Origin: Thalassotalea fonticola
Lineage (GTDB): Bacteria > Pseudomonadota > Gammaproteobacteria > Enterobacterales > Alteromonadaceae
Assembly: GCF_032911225.1 (NCBI RefSeq)
Contig: NZ_CP136600.1
Span: forward strand, 2,914,001 to 2,978,000
Direction of reading: 5' to 3'
DNA: 64,000 bases
The notes under the pieces were generated by a model, which had not been told where the DNA came from, searched no databases, and saw only the letters and a list, made by a program, of their open reading frames with translations. A program made the position numbers and the translations under genes. Position 1 is the stretch's first letter. Every line of letters begins with the position of its first letter. Positions 27,936 through 40,671 of this stretch are shown in pieces.

Positions 27936-28907
27936 TTAATTCGCTTGAAAATAGCCTTCAACACGCAAGGCTATGCCTGGGGTTGTTTTATAATTAACAT
28001 CTTCCGGCCACTCGACAAATGGCTCTACCTCAAAATATAGCCAGCGCCGGTAGGCATTAACTCGATAGCGCCAGCTTAATGTATAGTTATCAACGACAAA
28101 ACCTCTATCGCCATCATCTTCACCCGCAATAACCACACCTAACGCTGACGCTCGAAAGCGATCGAGTTGATGGAGGTAATAATAGCCATTTCGCCAACGT
28201 GTTCCTTCAAAGGCTTCTGAAGTTTTAACACTAAAGTTAGCGCGAAATTGCTTTTTTTCGGCAAAGTTAAAATCATATTCAAAGAATAAGCGACTACCAA
28301 AACCGTCATCTAAATAATAAAAAATAGAGGGCTGAAATTTGAATAAATGTCTATCTGAATTGTCTGTTTGTATTTTGGCTCGAACTTTGGCAAATAAATC
28401 TCCACCTGAAATACCTATTCTAGAATCGACAAAATCATCAATAGTATCAAGATTAATTAAACGGATGGCCGCAGTAAAAGAGTCATCATTTTGATCACCA
28501 GTTAATGCCCTACCGGAATTATTTTGCTCTTCAGAATTATTATCATCATCTTCATCTGAAAATATAATATCTACTTTATTTTCCAAGTTGGGTAATTTAA
28601 CTCGCAAGCGAAATTTTTGTGTAAACACTTGCCAATCTCTAGCTCTAGGCTCATATCCAAGACGGATGCGAGCTAAGGTGTTCGGTGTTGTTTCTTCTTC
28701 CTCATCAATTGCAAAAAAGCTGTCAAACCATTTGGCCGAACCAAACACTGAATCACTAATGCTGTTATGAAACCCAAATAGCCAGTCATCCGCAGGATCG
28801 GGATGAACAATCATGGTTTCATCGATAGGTGCCAGAGACTGTTCCTCCTCACTTGCTAAGCAATTAGCACTTATTAATAAACTTAATAGCAAAAGTTTTT
28901 TCAGCAA
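27936..28907 (-). CDS. Predicted outer-membrane beta-barrel protein of unknown function
   Basis: 323 residues. A signal peptide (MLKKLLLLSLLISANCLA) precedes an acidic linker and then many alternating aromatic/hydrophobic strands (for example LFKFQPSIFYYLDDGFGSRLFFEYDF and LSWRYRVNAYRRWLYFEVEPFVEWP-type strands near the end). This suggests a barrel of about 8-12 strands. An acidic stretch rich in Asp/Glu/Asn occurs near residues 115-140. It is read opposite to ubiB and tatA and separates the ubi and tat genes, which are adjacent in E. coli. I do not recognise a named family. Confidence 0.7.
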   Translation of the reverse strand: MLKKLLLLSLLISANCLASEEEQSLAPIDETMIVHPDPADDWLFGFHNSISDSVFGSAKWFDSFFAIDEEEETTPNTLARIRLGYEPRARDWQVFTQKFRLRVKLPNLENKVDIIFSDEDDDNNSEEQNNSGRALTGDQNDDSFTAAIRLINLDTIDDFVDSRIGISGGDLFAKVRAKIQTDNSDRHLFKFQPSIFYYLDDGFGSRLFFEYDFNFAEKKQFRANFSVKTSEAFEGTRWRNGYYYLHQLDRFRASALGVVIAGEDDGDRGFVVDNYTLSWRYRVNAYRRWLYFEVEPFVEWPEDVNYKTTPGIALRVEGYFQAN

Positions 28908-29088
28908 ACAATTTTCCTTAATTATTGTTGATTAGAATCAATACCTACATTGGTAAAATAATAGTAAATAACTCTTAGTCTTACAATCACAATAAATAAT
29001 ATGGAAATCAATAACAATTCTTTATTTTATAGTGAAAATAATTACTGAAAACAAGCATCCATCATAGTATATTGCTATGATACAAATA

Positions 29089-29139
29089 ATACCAAGCCGA
29101 TTGATTATATGAACATTCAAATAATAAAGCGGCTTGGTA
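29089..29139. repeat. Hairpin with ATACCAAGCCG...CGGCTTGGTA arms
   Basis: 10-bp perfect arms TACCAAGCCG / CGGCTTGGTA (29090-29099, 29130-29139) around a 30-base AT-rich loop. It lies 33 bases upstream of tatA in its putative promoter region. It shares its ends with the hairpins at 8500, 10776, 52940 and 55060. Confidence 0.55.
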
Positions 29140-29171
29140 AAATATAATTTTAAGCATTTAAGGAATACATC

Positions 29172-29423
29172 ATGGGCGGCATTAGCATTTGGCAATTATT
29201 GATCATTTTTGCGATTATCATTTTATTATTTGGCACTAAAAAATTGCGCAATATTGGCGGTGATCTGGGCTCTGCGGTTAAAGGATTTAAAAAAGCAGTT
29301 AGTGAAGAAAAAGAAGACGCTAATAAAGACGATAAAGCGCCAGAAAAGCTAAACGAAACAGCACAAAAGAATGAAGAATCTTCTGTAACTAAAGCCGAAA
29401 CTAAAGAAAAAGATCAGGCGTAA
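29172..29423 (+). CDS. tatA: Sec-independent translocase subunit TatA
   Basis: 83 residues. A single N-terminal membrane helix ([16 protein letters not shown]) is followed by the amphipathic helix ([22 protein letters not shown], conserved FGxxxLxxIGxDLG pattern) and a charged, acidic/lysine-rich tail. TatA oligomers form the protein-conducting element for folded, twin-arginine proteins. First gene of tatABC, two bases before tatB. Confidence 0.96.
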   Translation: MGGISIWQLLIIFAIIILLFGTKKLRNIGGDLGSAVKGFKKAVSEEKEDANKDDKAPEKLNETAQKNEESSVTKAETKEKDQA

Positions 29424-29425
29424 AT

Positions 29426-29785
29426 ATGTTTGATATTGGCTTTTGGGAACTGACTGTCATTGCCGTTATGGGGTTGATTGTGCTCGGTCCTGAACGTTTA
29501 CCAACCGCAATCCGTACTATCAGAGGCTGGATGCGAAACATTAAACAGTTCAGTAGCAGTGTACAAACTGAGCTGAAGGAAGAGTTGCGCATTCATGAAT
29601 TACATGAAAACTTAAAAAAAGCGGAACAACAAGGGTTGAAAGATTTAGCTCCTGAGCTGCAAGAATCTGTAGATAGCCTCAAAGAGGCGGCAGCACAAGT
29701 AACTCGACCTTATGCTAAAAAGACAGAGCCAGATTTAAGTACATCTGCTCCTTTACCAGAAAGCGATGTTAAAAATGACAAGTGA
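29426..29785 (+). CDS. tatB: Sec-independent translocase subunit TatB
   Basis: 119 residues. [26 protein letters not shown] is the classic TatB membrane/hinge region, with the conserved glutamate in WELT and the GPERLP hinge; an amphipathic helix and a polar tail follow. It receives twin-arginine substrates together with TatC. The final 11 bases overlap the start of tatC. Confidence 0.96.
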   Translation: MFDIGFWELTVIAVMGLIVLGPERLPTAIRTIRGWMRNIKQFSSSVQTELKEELRIHELHENLKKAEQQGLKDLAPELQESVDSLKEAAAQVTRPYAKKTEPDLSTSAPLPESDVKNDK

Positions 29786-30542
29786 TGCAAGTACAGGCGC
29801 GTCTTTATTTGACCATTTATTAGAGTTACGCAGCCGATTACTCGCCATAGTGCTTAGTATTTTGCTGATATTCGTTTCTCTTGCGTATTTTGCCCAAGAT
29901 ATTTATCAATATTTAGCGCAACCCCTGTTAGATGTAATGCCCGACGGCAGCAATATGATCGCAACCGATGTTGCCTCTCCATTTTTTGCACCGTTCAAAC
30001 TAACCTTAGTTGTATCTATTTTCGCCGCTATGCCATATATTTTGTATCAAGTATGGAGTTTTATTGCTCCTGGTCTGTATCAAAATGAAAAACGTTTAGT
30101 CGCACCATTATTGTTTGGTTCTAGTTTACTTTTTTATGGCGGAATAGCATTTGCTTACTTTGTAGTATTCCCACTAGCATTTGCTTTTTTTAGTAGCGTA
30201 GCTCCGGAAGGAGTGACAATTGCAACTGATATATCAAGTTATCTGGATTTTGTTTTAAAATTATTTTTTGCCTTTGGCGCAGCATTTGAGATCCCGATAG
30301 CCATTATTTTAATGTGTTGGACCGGCTTTACTACCCCGGCTAAATTAAGAGAAAAACGTCCATATGTTATCGTCGGAGTATTTGTTCTCGGCATGCTGTT
30401 AACGCCACCAGATATTATTTCACAAACGTTATTAGCAATTCCGATGTGGCTGTTATTTGAAGTTGGGGTTATTTTTGCATCTTTTTACACTAAAAATAGC
30501 GATGAAGACGAGCAACAGGATGAGCAAACTAACGATGTATAA
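29775..30542 (+). CDS. tatC: Sec-independent translocase subunit TatC
   Basis: 255 residues, six transmembrane segments. Typical parts are [13 protein letters not shown] at the N-terminus, the first periplasmic loop, [12 protein letters not shown] and the late [12 protein letters not shown] segment. It recognises the twin-arginine signal. The ATG at 29775 is used; an in-frame ATG lies three codons upstream. The end overlaps the next gene by 8 bases. Confidence 0.95.
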   Translation: MTSDASTGASLFDHLLELRSRLLAIVLSILLIFVSLAYFAQDIYQYLAQPLLDVMPDGSNMIATDVASPFFAPFKLTLVVSIFAAMPYILYQVWSFIAPGLYQNEKRLVAPLLFGSSLLFYGGIAFAYFVVFPLAFAFFSSVAPEGVTIATDISSYLDFVLKLFFAFGAAFEIPIAIILMCWTGFTTPAKLREKRPYVIVGVFVLGMLLTPPDIISQTLLAIPMWLLFEVGVIFASFYTKNSDEDEQQDEQTNDV

Positions 30543-31104
30543 CAAAACGATTCTAGTGCTTTTTTTTAGCACCATCAGCGTGGTCAGCTTTGCCGATATT
30601 CCAAGTGAATTAGCTGCTTGTAAGAGTATTGAAGATAAAGAATTACGTTTGCAATGCTTCGATAGTTATATAGTGGAGCAGAGCAATACCGAAAGCAAAG
30701 TGACTGCAGAAGCACCTCAACCTTTAGTGTTATCTTCAGAACCAGAAAGTGATGCAATAATAAGCAGTGCTGTTCCCCCAGCGATAGACACAACACAACA
30801 GCAAAAATTAATACAGCAACAAGAAGACCAACAGGTTAAACAGAACTTTGGCTTAGAGCATAAAAAAACCGCGATAGAAGAAGCTACGGAATCGCTCACT
30901 TTTACCATAGCAAAAGTAAAAAAATCTGTGCATGGCAAATGGACTTTAACCTTCACCAATGAACAAAAATGGGTCACGATCTCTTCTGAAAGAATGAAAT
31001 TTAAGCCTGAGCAAAAAGTCATTGTTAGTCGAGGTGTGTTCAATTCATTTTTGTTAAAAATAAGTGGCTCTAACCGTTCAGTTAAAGTTAAGCGAATCAA
31101 GTAA
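30535..31104 (+). CDS. Secreted protein of unknown function in the tat operon
   Basis: 189 residues from the ATG at 30535, chosen because it starts a clear signal peptide ([20 protein letters not shown]). The mature N-terminus has a paired-cysteine helix ([18 protein letters not shown]), found in various small periplasmic proteins of marine Gammaproteobacteria. A Gln-rich middle follows, and then a C-terminal beta-rich module (about 120-189). It overlaps tatC by 8 bases and precedes tatD by 9, so it is probably co-transcribed. Function unknown. Confidence 0.7.
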   Translation: MYNKTILVLFFSTISVVSFADIPSELAACKSIEDKELRLQCFDSYIVEQSNTESKVTAEAPQPLVLSSEPESDAIISSAVPPAIDTTQQQKLIQQQEDQQVKQNFGLEHKKTAIEEATESLTFTIAKVKKSVHGKWTLTFTNEQKWVTISSERMKFKPEQKVIVSRGVFNSFLLKISGSNRSVKVKRIK

Positions 31105-31113
31105 GGCTATCTT

Positions 31114-33793
<2,680 letters not shown>

Positions 33794-33804
33794 CAACGTT
33801 TAAG

Positions 33805-35310
33805 CTAGTTAGAATTTACCGTTAAGGTCATATCAAGTTCGGTTAAATCTGCACACTCTTGTTTTAACTCAGCCGAAATCAGGGGATGCTTTCGCAGAAA
33901 GATTTTTGGTAAATTCAAGCTAAGCTGATATTGCTTAGCATCTATCGAAAAACTAGGCATTACATCGTCTGTGCGACGTTTAGATAAGATGACCGCAAGG
34001 CGTAAGATCACGATAAGGCATATTGCTTGTTGCTTAGTGGTAAAGTATTGCTTATCAATGACCGTACGATCTATGTCGGTTTTATAGTTCGTGACTAAAG
34101 CAATTAATAATTGTCTTTCAGAATTTGAAAATCCCGCTAAGTCAGTATTTTCAAGTATGTATTTGGCGTGCTTTTTACTACCCTTGTATTCAAGTAATAA
34201 GCCTATTTCATGAAGCACACAGGCAGATTGTAAAATAGTTGCCAGTTCACTGTTTAGATGCCAAATTGTTTGCAGCTGTGCAAATGCGTTATTAGCAATA
34301 TCGGCAACACGATAGGCATGCCGCTCATCAATACTAAAGCGTTCAATTAAGCCTGATAACGTGCGCTGCCTAATATTTACGTTACGCATATTAGGCAATA
34401 ATTCATATAAAATGCCTTCGCGTATAGCGCCACCTGCAAGGTGTACTTCCGTAACTTTAAATTCAGAAAAAATTGCGATTAAAATGGCAATGCCCGAAGC
34501 AAACACCGGTTTACGTTCAGTTTCCAGGCCGATAATATCAAGTTGTTCAATACGCTGACAAGCGATAATTTGTTGCTTTATTTCTTGCAGGTTGTGCAAC
34601 GTTATCTTTTGCACTTTACCTTGCGAAGTTAAGACTTCGGCAACGGCTTGCAACGTTCCTGAAACACCTAATGCAGTATCCCAACCTATGGCTTTATACT
34701 CGGCAGTTTTTTCAGCTAAGATGAGTTCAGCTTTGTTTATAGCTTGGCTAAAAGCAATTTCACTTAACACCCCATCAGCAAAAAATTCATTATTGAAGGT
34801 TACACACCCCATATCTAACGAACAAGCTACTTTTACATCAAAACCAGAGCCGGCAATAAGTTCAGTGCTTGCACCACCTATATCAATAACTAAACGGTTA
34901 TCAACACTACTCGTAGTGTGAGCCACGCCTAAATAAATATGATGAGCTTCTTCTAAACCTGAAATGAGATTTATTTTATGACCGAGAATTGTTTCGGCTT
35001 TGGTGATAAAGTCATCAGCATTAGTTGCTAAGCGCAATGTAGCTGTGGCAACAATTTTAATGTTTTGCTTGGGAATATCTTGTAAGCGTTCGGCAAAAAA
35101 ACTTAAACACTCCCAACCTCGTGCCATAGCCTTGTCATTGAGAGTATTATTAGCGTCTAATCCTGAAGCCAAACGTACTTTACGTTTCACTTTATCAACT
35201 ACCTGGACGCTATCAGCGACCAGGCGTGTGATTAACATATGAAATGAGTTAGAGCCCAAATCAATAACCGCATAAAGCGGCTGTGAGCAAGAAGGTAGGC
35301 TTGCGGTCAC
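33805..35310 (-). CDS. gppA: Guanosine pentaphosphate phosphatase / exopolyphosphatase
   Basis: 501 residues, close to E. coli GppA (494). Converts pppGpp to ppGpp and degrades polyphosphate. ASKHA-fold ATP-binding loops: AVIDLGSNSFHMLI at the N-terminus, VATATLRLATNADDF, VIDIGGASTELI, and the catalytic glutamate in SGLEEAHHIYLG. The C-terminal half is the HD-like helical domain. It follows rhlB by seven bases, the same rhlB-gppA order as E. coli. Confidence 0.93.
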   Translation of the reverse strand: MTASLPSCSQPLYAVIDLGSNSFHMLITRLVADSVQVVDKVKRKVRLASGLDANNTLNDKAMARGWECLSFFAERLQDIPKQNIKIVATATLRLATNADDFITKAETILGHKINLISGLEEAHHIYLGVAHTTSSVDNRLVIDIGGASTELIAGSGFDVKVACSLDMGCVTFNNEFFADGVLSEIAFSQAINKAELILAEKTAEYKAIGWDTALGVSGTLQAVAEVLTSQGKVQKITLHNLQEIKQQIIACQRIEQLDIIGLETERKPVFASGIAILIAIFSEFKVTEVHLAGGAIREGILYELLPNMRNVNIRQRTLSGLIERFSIDERHAYRVADIANNAFAQLQTIWHLNSELATILQSACVLHEIGLLLEYKGSKKHAKYILENTDLAGFSNSERQLLIALVTNYKTDIDRTVIDKQYFTTKQQAICLIVILRLAVILSKRRTDDVMPSFSIDAKQYQLSLNLPKIFLRKHPLISAELKQECADLTELDMTLTVNSN

Positions 35311-35317
35311 CGCTTAT

Positions 35318-36601
35318 CTATCTCGGGTTATGAGGACGACGATGACCACGGTTATTAGAATTCCCCTGGCGACCACCTTTGCCACGATTGGCATTTGATT
35401 GATGGCGACGTGGCCTTGGCGCTGGCTTAGGGAAGTCGGTTAACAGTGCATCTGAATCATATTTACTTACCGGTAAGCTATGTCCAATATAATCTTCAAT
35501 AGCCGGTAAATTAAACACTGAATCTTCACAAGCAAAACTTATCGCATGTCCAGTAGCACCGGCACGGCCAGTACGACCAATACGATGCACGTAATCTTCA
35601 AAATCATCCGGCAAGTCATAGTTAAATACATGAGTAACACTTGGAATATGCAATCCACGTGCGGCAACATCAGTTGCGACTAAAATATCTAATTGGCCTT
35701 TGGTAAATTGCTCAAGAATTTTAATGCGTTTGTTTTGTGCAACATCACCGGTCAATAAGCCCACACGATGTTTATCGGCTTGTAAATGCGCCCAAACTCT
35801 TTCACACACATGTTTGGTATTAGCAAAAACAATTGCTTTATCCGGCCACTCTTCTTCAATGATGGTTTGTAACAGAGCCATTTTTTCGTCATTTGACGGG
35901 TAAAATAACTCTTCTGAAATTCGTAAATTAGTTTTTTGCTCAGGAGCTACTTCAACGCTTTCAGGATCGTTCATATGTTCGAAAGCTAACTCTTTAACTC
36001 TAAACGAAAGTGTTGCTGAAAAAAGCATATTTAAACGCTCTTTTGGTCCAGGCATACGGTTGAACATAAAACGGATATCTTTAATAAAGCCAAGATCGAA
36101 CATACGATCAGCCTCATCAAGAACTACAGCCTCGATATTATTTAGCTGGTAAATACCTTGCTTCAGATAATCAATTAAACGCCCGCATGTGCCGATAACA
36201 ATATCAACGCCTTGTTCTAATTGTTGACGTTGACTTTCATAGCCTTCACCACCATAAACTACGCCAAGGCGCAAACCAGAACTTTTCGCCATCTCTTTGG
36301 CATCATTATGGATTTGAATGGCCAACTCTCGAGTAGGCGCCATAATAATAGCTCTAGGCTGATTATGTGTTGGTTTGTCATTGTTAAGTAAATGGTGGAA
36401 AATCGCGGCAAGAAAGGCGATTGTTTTGCCTTCACCTGTTTGTGCCTGACCAGCAATATCTTTACCTGATAATAAAATAGGTAAAGACTTTTCCTGTATT
36501 TCAGTACAATAGTGAAAGCCCATGGTTTCCAATCCGGTCACTACTTGCGGGGCAAGGCCAAGACTTGAAAATTTTGTTTCTGTTAAATGTGTTTTTTTCA
36601 T
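35318..36601 (-). CDS. rhlB: DEAD-box RNA helicase RhlB
   Basis: 427 residues, about the E. coli length (421), beginning [11 protein letters not shown] as RhlB does. Motifs in order: Q motif region (FHYCTEIQ), AQTGEGKT (motif I, with Glu where E. coli has Thr), [19 protein letters not shown] (DEAD), FSATLS, and [10 protein letters not shown] (VI). A basic Arg/Gly/Asn-rich tail follows residue 395 and probably binds RNA. RhlB works with RNase E in the degradosome. Divergent from trxA across 211 bases. Confidence 0.95.
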   Translation of the reverse strand: MKKTHLTETKFSSLGLAPQVVTGLETMGFHYCTEIQEKSLPILLSGKDIAGQAQTGEGKTIAFLAAIFHHLLNNDKPTHNQPRAIIMAPTRELAIQIHNDAKEMAKSSGLRLGVVYGGEGYESQRQQLEQGVDIVIGTCGRLIDYLKQGIYQLNNIEAVVLDEADRMFDLGFIKDIRFMFNRMPGPKERLNMLFSATLSFRVKELAFEHMNDPESVEVAPEQKTNLRISEELFYPSNDEKMALLQTIIEEEWPDKAIVFANTKHVCERVWAHLQADKHRVGLLTGDVAQNKRIKILEQFTKGQLDILVATDVAARGLHIPSVTHVFNYDLPDDFEDYVHRIGRTGRAGATGHAISFACEDSVFNLPAIEDYIGHSLPVSKYDSDALLTDFPKPAPRPRRHQSNANRGKGGRQGNSNNRGHRRPHNPR

Positions 36602-36812
36602 AGCCGGTAGAATAACACAATTACCTAATCTATTAACTAATATCTCATTGATATTAGTTTATTTTTAAAAAGAGTATATCAACTGAAATGATATTATATA
36701 AAAATCGACTTGTATTTCTTGCAAACAGCCCCAAGATCGATAAACATAGCCCAATATAGTCAAGGGTATACCCAATTTATTATGGCGATTTGCCAACTTA
36801 ACGGAGAGAAAA

Positions 36813-37139
36813 ATGAGCGATAAAATTGTTCAGCTAACAGATGACAGCTTTGATACTGACGTAATTAATGCTTCGGCCCCAGTTCTAGTAGACTTTTGGG
36901 CTGAGTGGTGTGGTCCTTGTAAAATGATTGCTCCGATCCTTTCAGAAATAGCTGAAGAATATGATGGCAAAGTAACTGTTGCTAAATTAAACATAGATCA
37001 AAATGCTGGTACGCCACCAAAATATGGTATTCGCGGTATTCCAACATTATTATTATTTAAAGATGGTGCGATTGCCGATACTAAAGTTGGCGCACTTTCT
37101 AAAAATCAATTGAAAGAATTTTTAGACGCAAACTTATAA
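36813..37139 (+). CDS. trxA: Thioredoxin 1
   Basis: 108 residues. The active site is WCGPC with C33 and C36, the buried aspartate is in VDFWAEW, and the cis-proline lies in RGIPTLLLF. General cytoplasmic disulfide reductase. ATG follows a GGAGAGAA site. Located between rhlB and rho, as in E. coli. Confidence 0.97.
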   Translation: MSDKIVQLTDDSFDTDVINASAPVLVDFWAEWCGPCKMIAPILSEIAEEYDGKVTVAKLNIDQNAGTPPKYGIRGIPTLLLFKDGAIADTKVGALSKNQLKEFLDANL

Positions 37140-37156
37140 TTGCGACTAAAATAGGA

Positions 37157-37183
37157 AGAGGTCGACAAATGTTGACCTTTTTT
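37157..37183 (+). terminator. Rho-independent terminator after trxA
   Basis: AGGTCGAC / GTTGACCT arms (37159-37166, 37171-37178; one G-U pair) with a 4-base loop, followed by six T. The remaining bases to 37392 are AT-rich and presumably hold the rho promoter and leader; no leader peptide gene was identified. Confidence 0.85.
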
Positions 37184-37392
37184 CGTTTATATAAACAAAA
37201 ATTGCGTCATTATTAAGCAGTTACTTTACCTATTCTAGATTTAGTGCTAATTTATAGAAACTGGTATTAATCATACCGCTCCAAATTCTTTACTCTCTCA
37301 TTTTAACAAGTTCTTTAATCTGTTTAAATGAGATAATAGCAACATAAACTTAAGCAATAAAAACTAAACTACATCACAAAGACCCATCAAAT

Positions 37393-38652
37393 ATGAATCT
37401 AATCGAACTCAAAGATAAATCCATTGGCGAATTAATCAAACTCGCTGAATCGATGAAGCTAGAACATTTAGCCCGTACTCGCAAGCAAGACGTAATTTTC
37501 GCAATATTAAAATCCCACGCTAAGAGCGGTGAAGACATTTTTGGTGGCGGTGTTTTAGAAATTTTACAAGATGGTTTTGGCTTCTTACGATCGGCAGATT
37601 CATCTTTTTTAGCCGGTCCAGACGATATCTATGTATCGCCAAGCCAGATTCGACGATTCAGCCTACGTACAGGTGATTCGGTTTTTGGTAAAATTAGACC
37701 TCCAAAAGATGGCGAACGTTATTTTGCCTTATTAAAAGTTAATGAAGTTAACTTTGATAAACCTGAAAACTCTCGCAATAAAATCCTTTTCGAAAACCTT
37801 ACTCCTATTCATCCAAATCAACGCTTAACCATGGAACGTGGTAACGGTAGTACTGAAGATATTACTGCCCGCGTATTAGATTTAGCTTCTCCAATAGGTA
37901 AAGGTCAACGTGGTCTTATTGTTGCTCCGCCAAAAGCAGGTAAAACATTATTGCTACAAAACATCGCGCAAAGTATTGCTCATAATCACCCTGACTGTGA
38001 GTTGATGGTATTACTTATCGATGAACGTCCAGAAGAAGTTACCGAGATGCAACGCTTGGTTAAAGGTGAAGTAATCGCTTCTACATTTGATGAGCCAGCC
38101 AGTCGTCATGTACAAGTGGCAGAAATGGTTATTGAAAAAGCAAAACGTTTAACTGAGCACAAAAAAGACGTGGTTATCTTACTTGACTCAATTACCCGTT
38201 TAGCTCGCGCTTACAACACGGTGATCCCTTCTTCAGGTAAAATACTAACTGGTGGTGTTGATGCGAACGCCCTACACCGTCCAAAAAGATTCTTTGGTGC
38301 GGCACGTAATATTGAAGAAGGCGGTAGTTTAACTATTATTGCTACAGCTCTAGTGGATACTGGTTCTAAAATGGACGAAGTTATTTACGAGGAGTTTAAA
38401 GGTACTGGTAATATGGAATTACACCTTTCACGCAAAATTTCTGAAAAACGTGTATTCCCAGCAATCCACTTTAACCGCTCCGGTACTCGCCGTGAAGAAT
38501 TGCTTACTAAGCAAGACGAATTACAAAAAATGTGGATTTTGCGTAAAATCGTACACGAAATGGGTGAAATTGATGCCATGGAATTCATGATTGATAAGTT
38601 AGCAATGACCAAAACTAACAACGAATTCTTTGATTCAATGAAACGTAAGTAA
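37393..38652 (+). CDS. rho: Transcription termination factor Rho
   Basis: 419 residues, the same length as E. coli Rho. [19 protein letters not shown] is the N-terminal helix bundle. The cold-shock-like RNA-binding domain has GFGFLRS and the R-loop region after it. The ATPase core has [11 protein letters not shown] (Walker A) and [16 protein letters not shown] (Walker B). The Q- and R-loop segments are intact. The stop codon is followed by an unusual duplicated hairpin and then a terminator. Confidence 0.98.
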   Translation: MNLIELKDKSIGELIKLAESMKLEHLARTRKQDVIFAILKSHAKSGEDIFGGGVLEILQDGFGFLRSADSSFLAGPDDIYVSPSQIRRFSLRTGDSVFGKIRPPKDGERYFALLKVNEVNFDKPENSRNKILFENLTPIHPNQRLTMERGNGSTEDITARVLDLASPIGKGQRGLIVAPPKAGKTLLLQNIAQSIAHNHPDCELMVLLIDERPEEVTEMQRLVKGEVIASTFDEPASRHVQVAEMVIEKAKRLTEHKKDVVILLDSITRLARAYNTVIPSSGKILTGGVDANALHRPKRFFGAARNIEEGGSLTIIATALVDTGSKMDEVIYEEFKGTGNMELHLSRKISEKRVFPAIHFNRSGTRREELLTKQDELQKMWILRKIVHEMGEIDAMEFMIDKLAMTKTNNEFFDSMKRK

Positions 38653-38723
38653 CTCCGAAAACTGAGGAGTTATCCCAAATTCATTTTGGGATCCACTGAG
38701 GAGTTATCCCAAATTCATTTTGG
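38652..38723 (+). repeat. Duplicated hairpin unit directly after rho
   Basis: A 29-base sequence (ACTGAGGAGTTATCCC...) occurs at 38661-38689 and again at 38695-38723, a period of 34. Each copy carries CCCAAA-TTCA-TTTTGG, which can fold as a small hairpin, and GGAGTT of the first copy pairs with AACTCC at 38651-38656. It starts at the rho stop codon and precedes the terminator. Confidence 0.75.
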
Positions 38724-38756
38724 CTTATCAGTTGTACATAAAATATTTTAAATAAA

Positions 38757-38779
38757 AACCGACAACTGTCGGTTTTTTT
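38757..38779 (+). terminator. Rho-independent terminator after rho
   Basis: Perfect 8-bp stem AACCGACA / TGTCGGTT (38757-38764, 38767-38774) with a 2-base loop, followed by a T-run to 38779. It lies beyond the duplicated hairpins. Confidence 0.88.
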
Positions 38780-38845
38780 ATGCAATAAATTCAAATTTAA
38801 GCGATAATCAGCATATATATATTATGTCCTAGAGAATTCAATCCT

Positions 38846-39676
38846 TTGTCTACTGAAAACGGTAAACGTCTAAATAAATTTATCAGTGAATCCGGTTACT
38901 GTTCACGTCGCGGCGCTGATAAATTAATTGAACAAAGCTTAGTTACCATTAATGGCAAACAGCCAGAGCTTGGCACTAAAGTAATGCCTGGCGACGAAGT
39001 GAAAGTTGAAGGTAAGCTAATTTCTGCTGCACCAGAAAATAAATCTGATCGTATTTATATCGCTTATAACAAACCCATTGGCATTATATGTACTACCGAG
39101 CTAGATGTTAGAGGCAATATTATCGATGCCATAGGTCACAAAGAACGTATTTTTCCTATTGGCAGATTAGATAAACCATCAGAAGGATTAATATTTTTAA
39201 CCAGTGATGGTGATATTGTTAATAAAATTCTGCGGGCAGAAAATGCCCATGATAAAGAATATGTGGTAACTGTCGATCAACCAATTAGCGAACGATTTCT
39301 AGAGCGTATGGCACGTGGTGTACCAATTTTAGGAACGATCACTAAGCCCTGTAAAGTAAGCATGGTTGGCAAGTTTGTGTTTAAAATTGTGTTAACGCAA
39401 GGTTTAAACCGACAAATTAGACGTATGTGTGAATACCTTGGCTATGAAGTAACTAAGTTATCCAGATCTCGAATTATGTCGATATCAATCGGTAATTTAA
39501 AACCAGGACAGTGGCGAGATTTAAATGCTCAAGAAATGCAAGAAATCAACGATGCTGTTGCCGGGTCGACAAAAACGGCACCAGATAATCATCGTAAAGT
39601 TAATCCTAATGAAAAGGTGAATCCTTGGGCACAAGTAGAAGCAGAGCTTAATACTAAAGGTCCGAGTAAAAACTAA
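38846..39676 (+). CDS. rluF: 23S rRNA pseudouridine synthase RluF
   Basis: 276 residues. An S4 RNA-binding domain (RLNKFISESGYCSRRGADKLIEQ, about 8-65) is followed by a RsuA/RluB-type synthase domain with the catalytic aspartate in FPIGRLDKPSEGLIFLT and the GLNRQIRRMCEYLGY segment. RluF modifies U2604 (and U2605) of 23S rRNA in E. coli. The start is TTG at 38846, which places RLNK correctly; no ATG is available. Confidence 0.9.
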   Translation: MSTENGKRLNKFISESGYCSRRGADKLIEQSLVTINGKQPELGTKVMPGDEVKVEGKLISAAPENKSDRIYIAYNKPIGIICTTELDVRGNIIDAIGHKERIFPIGRLDKPSEGLIFLTSDGDIVNKILRAENAHDKEYVVTVDQPISERFLERMARGVPILGTITKPCKVSMVGKFVFKIVLTQGLNRQIRRMCEYLGYEVTKLSRSRIMSISIGNLKPGQWRDLNAQEMQEINDAVAGSTKTAPDNHRKVNPNEKVNPWAQVEAELNTKGPSKN

Positions 39677-39734
39677 AAGGCTCTCTGTTCTAAAAAACCT
39701 AAACGTTAAGTTAGAACTGCCAACATTTATAACA

Positions 39735-39771
39735 AAATCACCACTGCCAGCACAAATAACAGTGGTGATTT
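39735..39771. terminator. Shared terminator between convergent genes
   Basis: Perfect 12-bp stem AAATCACCACTG / CAGTGGTGATTT (39735-39746, 39760-39771) with a 13-base loop. It lies between rluF and the convergent acidic-protein gene. On the minus strand it is followed by GATTTTGTT, so it fits that gene best. Confidence 0.65.
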
Positions 39772-39801
39772 AAACATGTTGACTCAACTAATTTTAGTTA
39801 T

Positions 39802-40671
39802 CTATTCATCTTCATCATCTTCGCTAATGATTTCAAAACAACCTTCTGTGGCAGATTTATTACCATTTTCATCGCGTACTAAAATTTCAAATTTAAATTC
39901 TTCGGCCAATTCAAAATACTCTTCAGGAAATTCAAATTCAGTAACATCAGGCGGTAATAATGTACTAGAATCTATCTCTAATTCATCATCATCTTCACCT
40001 ACTTCAGTTTCGATAACGACTTCGTAATACACGGGATTAACATCACCGGCTATGCCTAAAGTTGCGTGTGAACTCATGACTTCCCCCCAACTGATGGTCA
40101 CTTCTTCCTCGGCTAGACCTTCCAACTCAACACAAACAAGTTCATCTTCAGCATCGAATTCAGCTGGAGGCATCTCTATGGTCTCATCACATTCATGTTT
40201 ATCATGTGGGCCCATTCCGTTGCCGCTATGACACGGTACTTCGTATGACAACATAATGTCTGCTGGCGCAGCAGGAATAACATGAGATAAATCAACTTCT
40301 CCCTCAATCATGGCGCCTCCTAAAGTCATACCTTCTACTATGTATGTGCCCTCAGGAAATCGGTTAAAAAAGTCCATAGGATCAAGGTCATCAAATGTTG
40401 GCTCTGCCGATTCAAAAAAAAGCTCTGTAAGGCCTTGTTCCTGAAGATTGTTATAAATACTCAAATCCAGTAAAACGTCATCATCAGAAGTCAATATTTT
40501 TAACACTTTCCATTCTTCACCATCAAATTTACCATGAATACCTAAATCGCCATCAGTATCATTAAGTTCAAAAAATAGTTCCATTTCTTCAAGTTCGACA
40601 GCCCACGACAGCGGAGTCATCAACATCGCAGAAATAACTGCTGCGACCACTGTTTTAAGTAAAGTTTTCAT
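39802..40671 (-). CDS. Secreted acidic protein of unknown function
   Basis: 289 residues from the third of three consecutive ATGs (40677, 40674, 40671); the AGGAG site is spaced best for this one. A signal peptide (MKTLLKTVVAAVISAMLMTPLSWA) gives a periplasmic or extracellular product. The mature protein is very acidic, with ELNDTDGDLGIHGKFDGEEW near the N-terminus, resembling calcium-binding Asp loops. A CHSGNGMGPHDKHEC segment has two cysteines and histidines that could bind metal, and the C-terminal part resembles a fibronectin-type fold. Function unknown. It shares its upstream region with the divergent DUF5916-type gene. Confidence 0.7.
   Translation of the reverse strand: MKTLLKTVVAAVISAMLMTPLSWAVELEEMELFFELNDTDGDLGIHGKFDGEEWKVLKILTSDDDVLLDLSIYNNLQEQGLTELFFESAEPTFDDLDPMDFFNRFPEGTYIVEGMTLGGAMIEGEVDLSHVIPAAPADIMLSYEVPCHSGNGMGPHDKHECDETIEMPPAEFDAEDELVCVELEGLAEEEVTISWGEVMSSHATLGIAGDVNPVYYEVVIETEVGEDDDELEIDSSTLLPPDVTEFEFPEEYFELAEEFKFEILVRDENGNKSATEGCFEIISEDDEDE

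Noticed and set aside
37263..37277. GGTAT-N5-ATACC in the rho leader as a member of the hairpin family
   Set aside because: The arms have the opposite order to the other members and are only five bases long.
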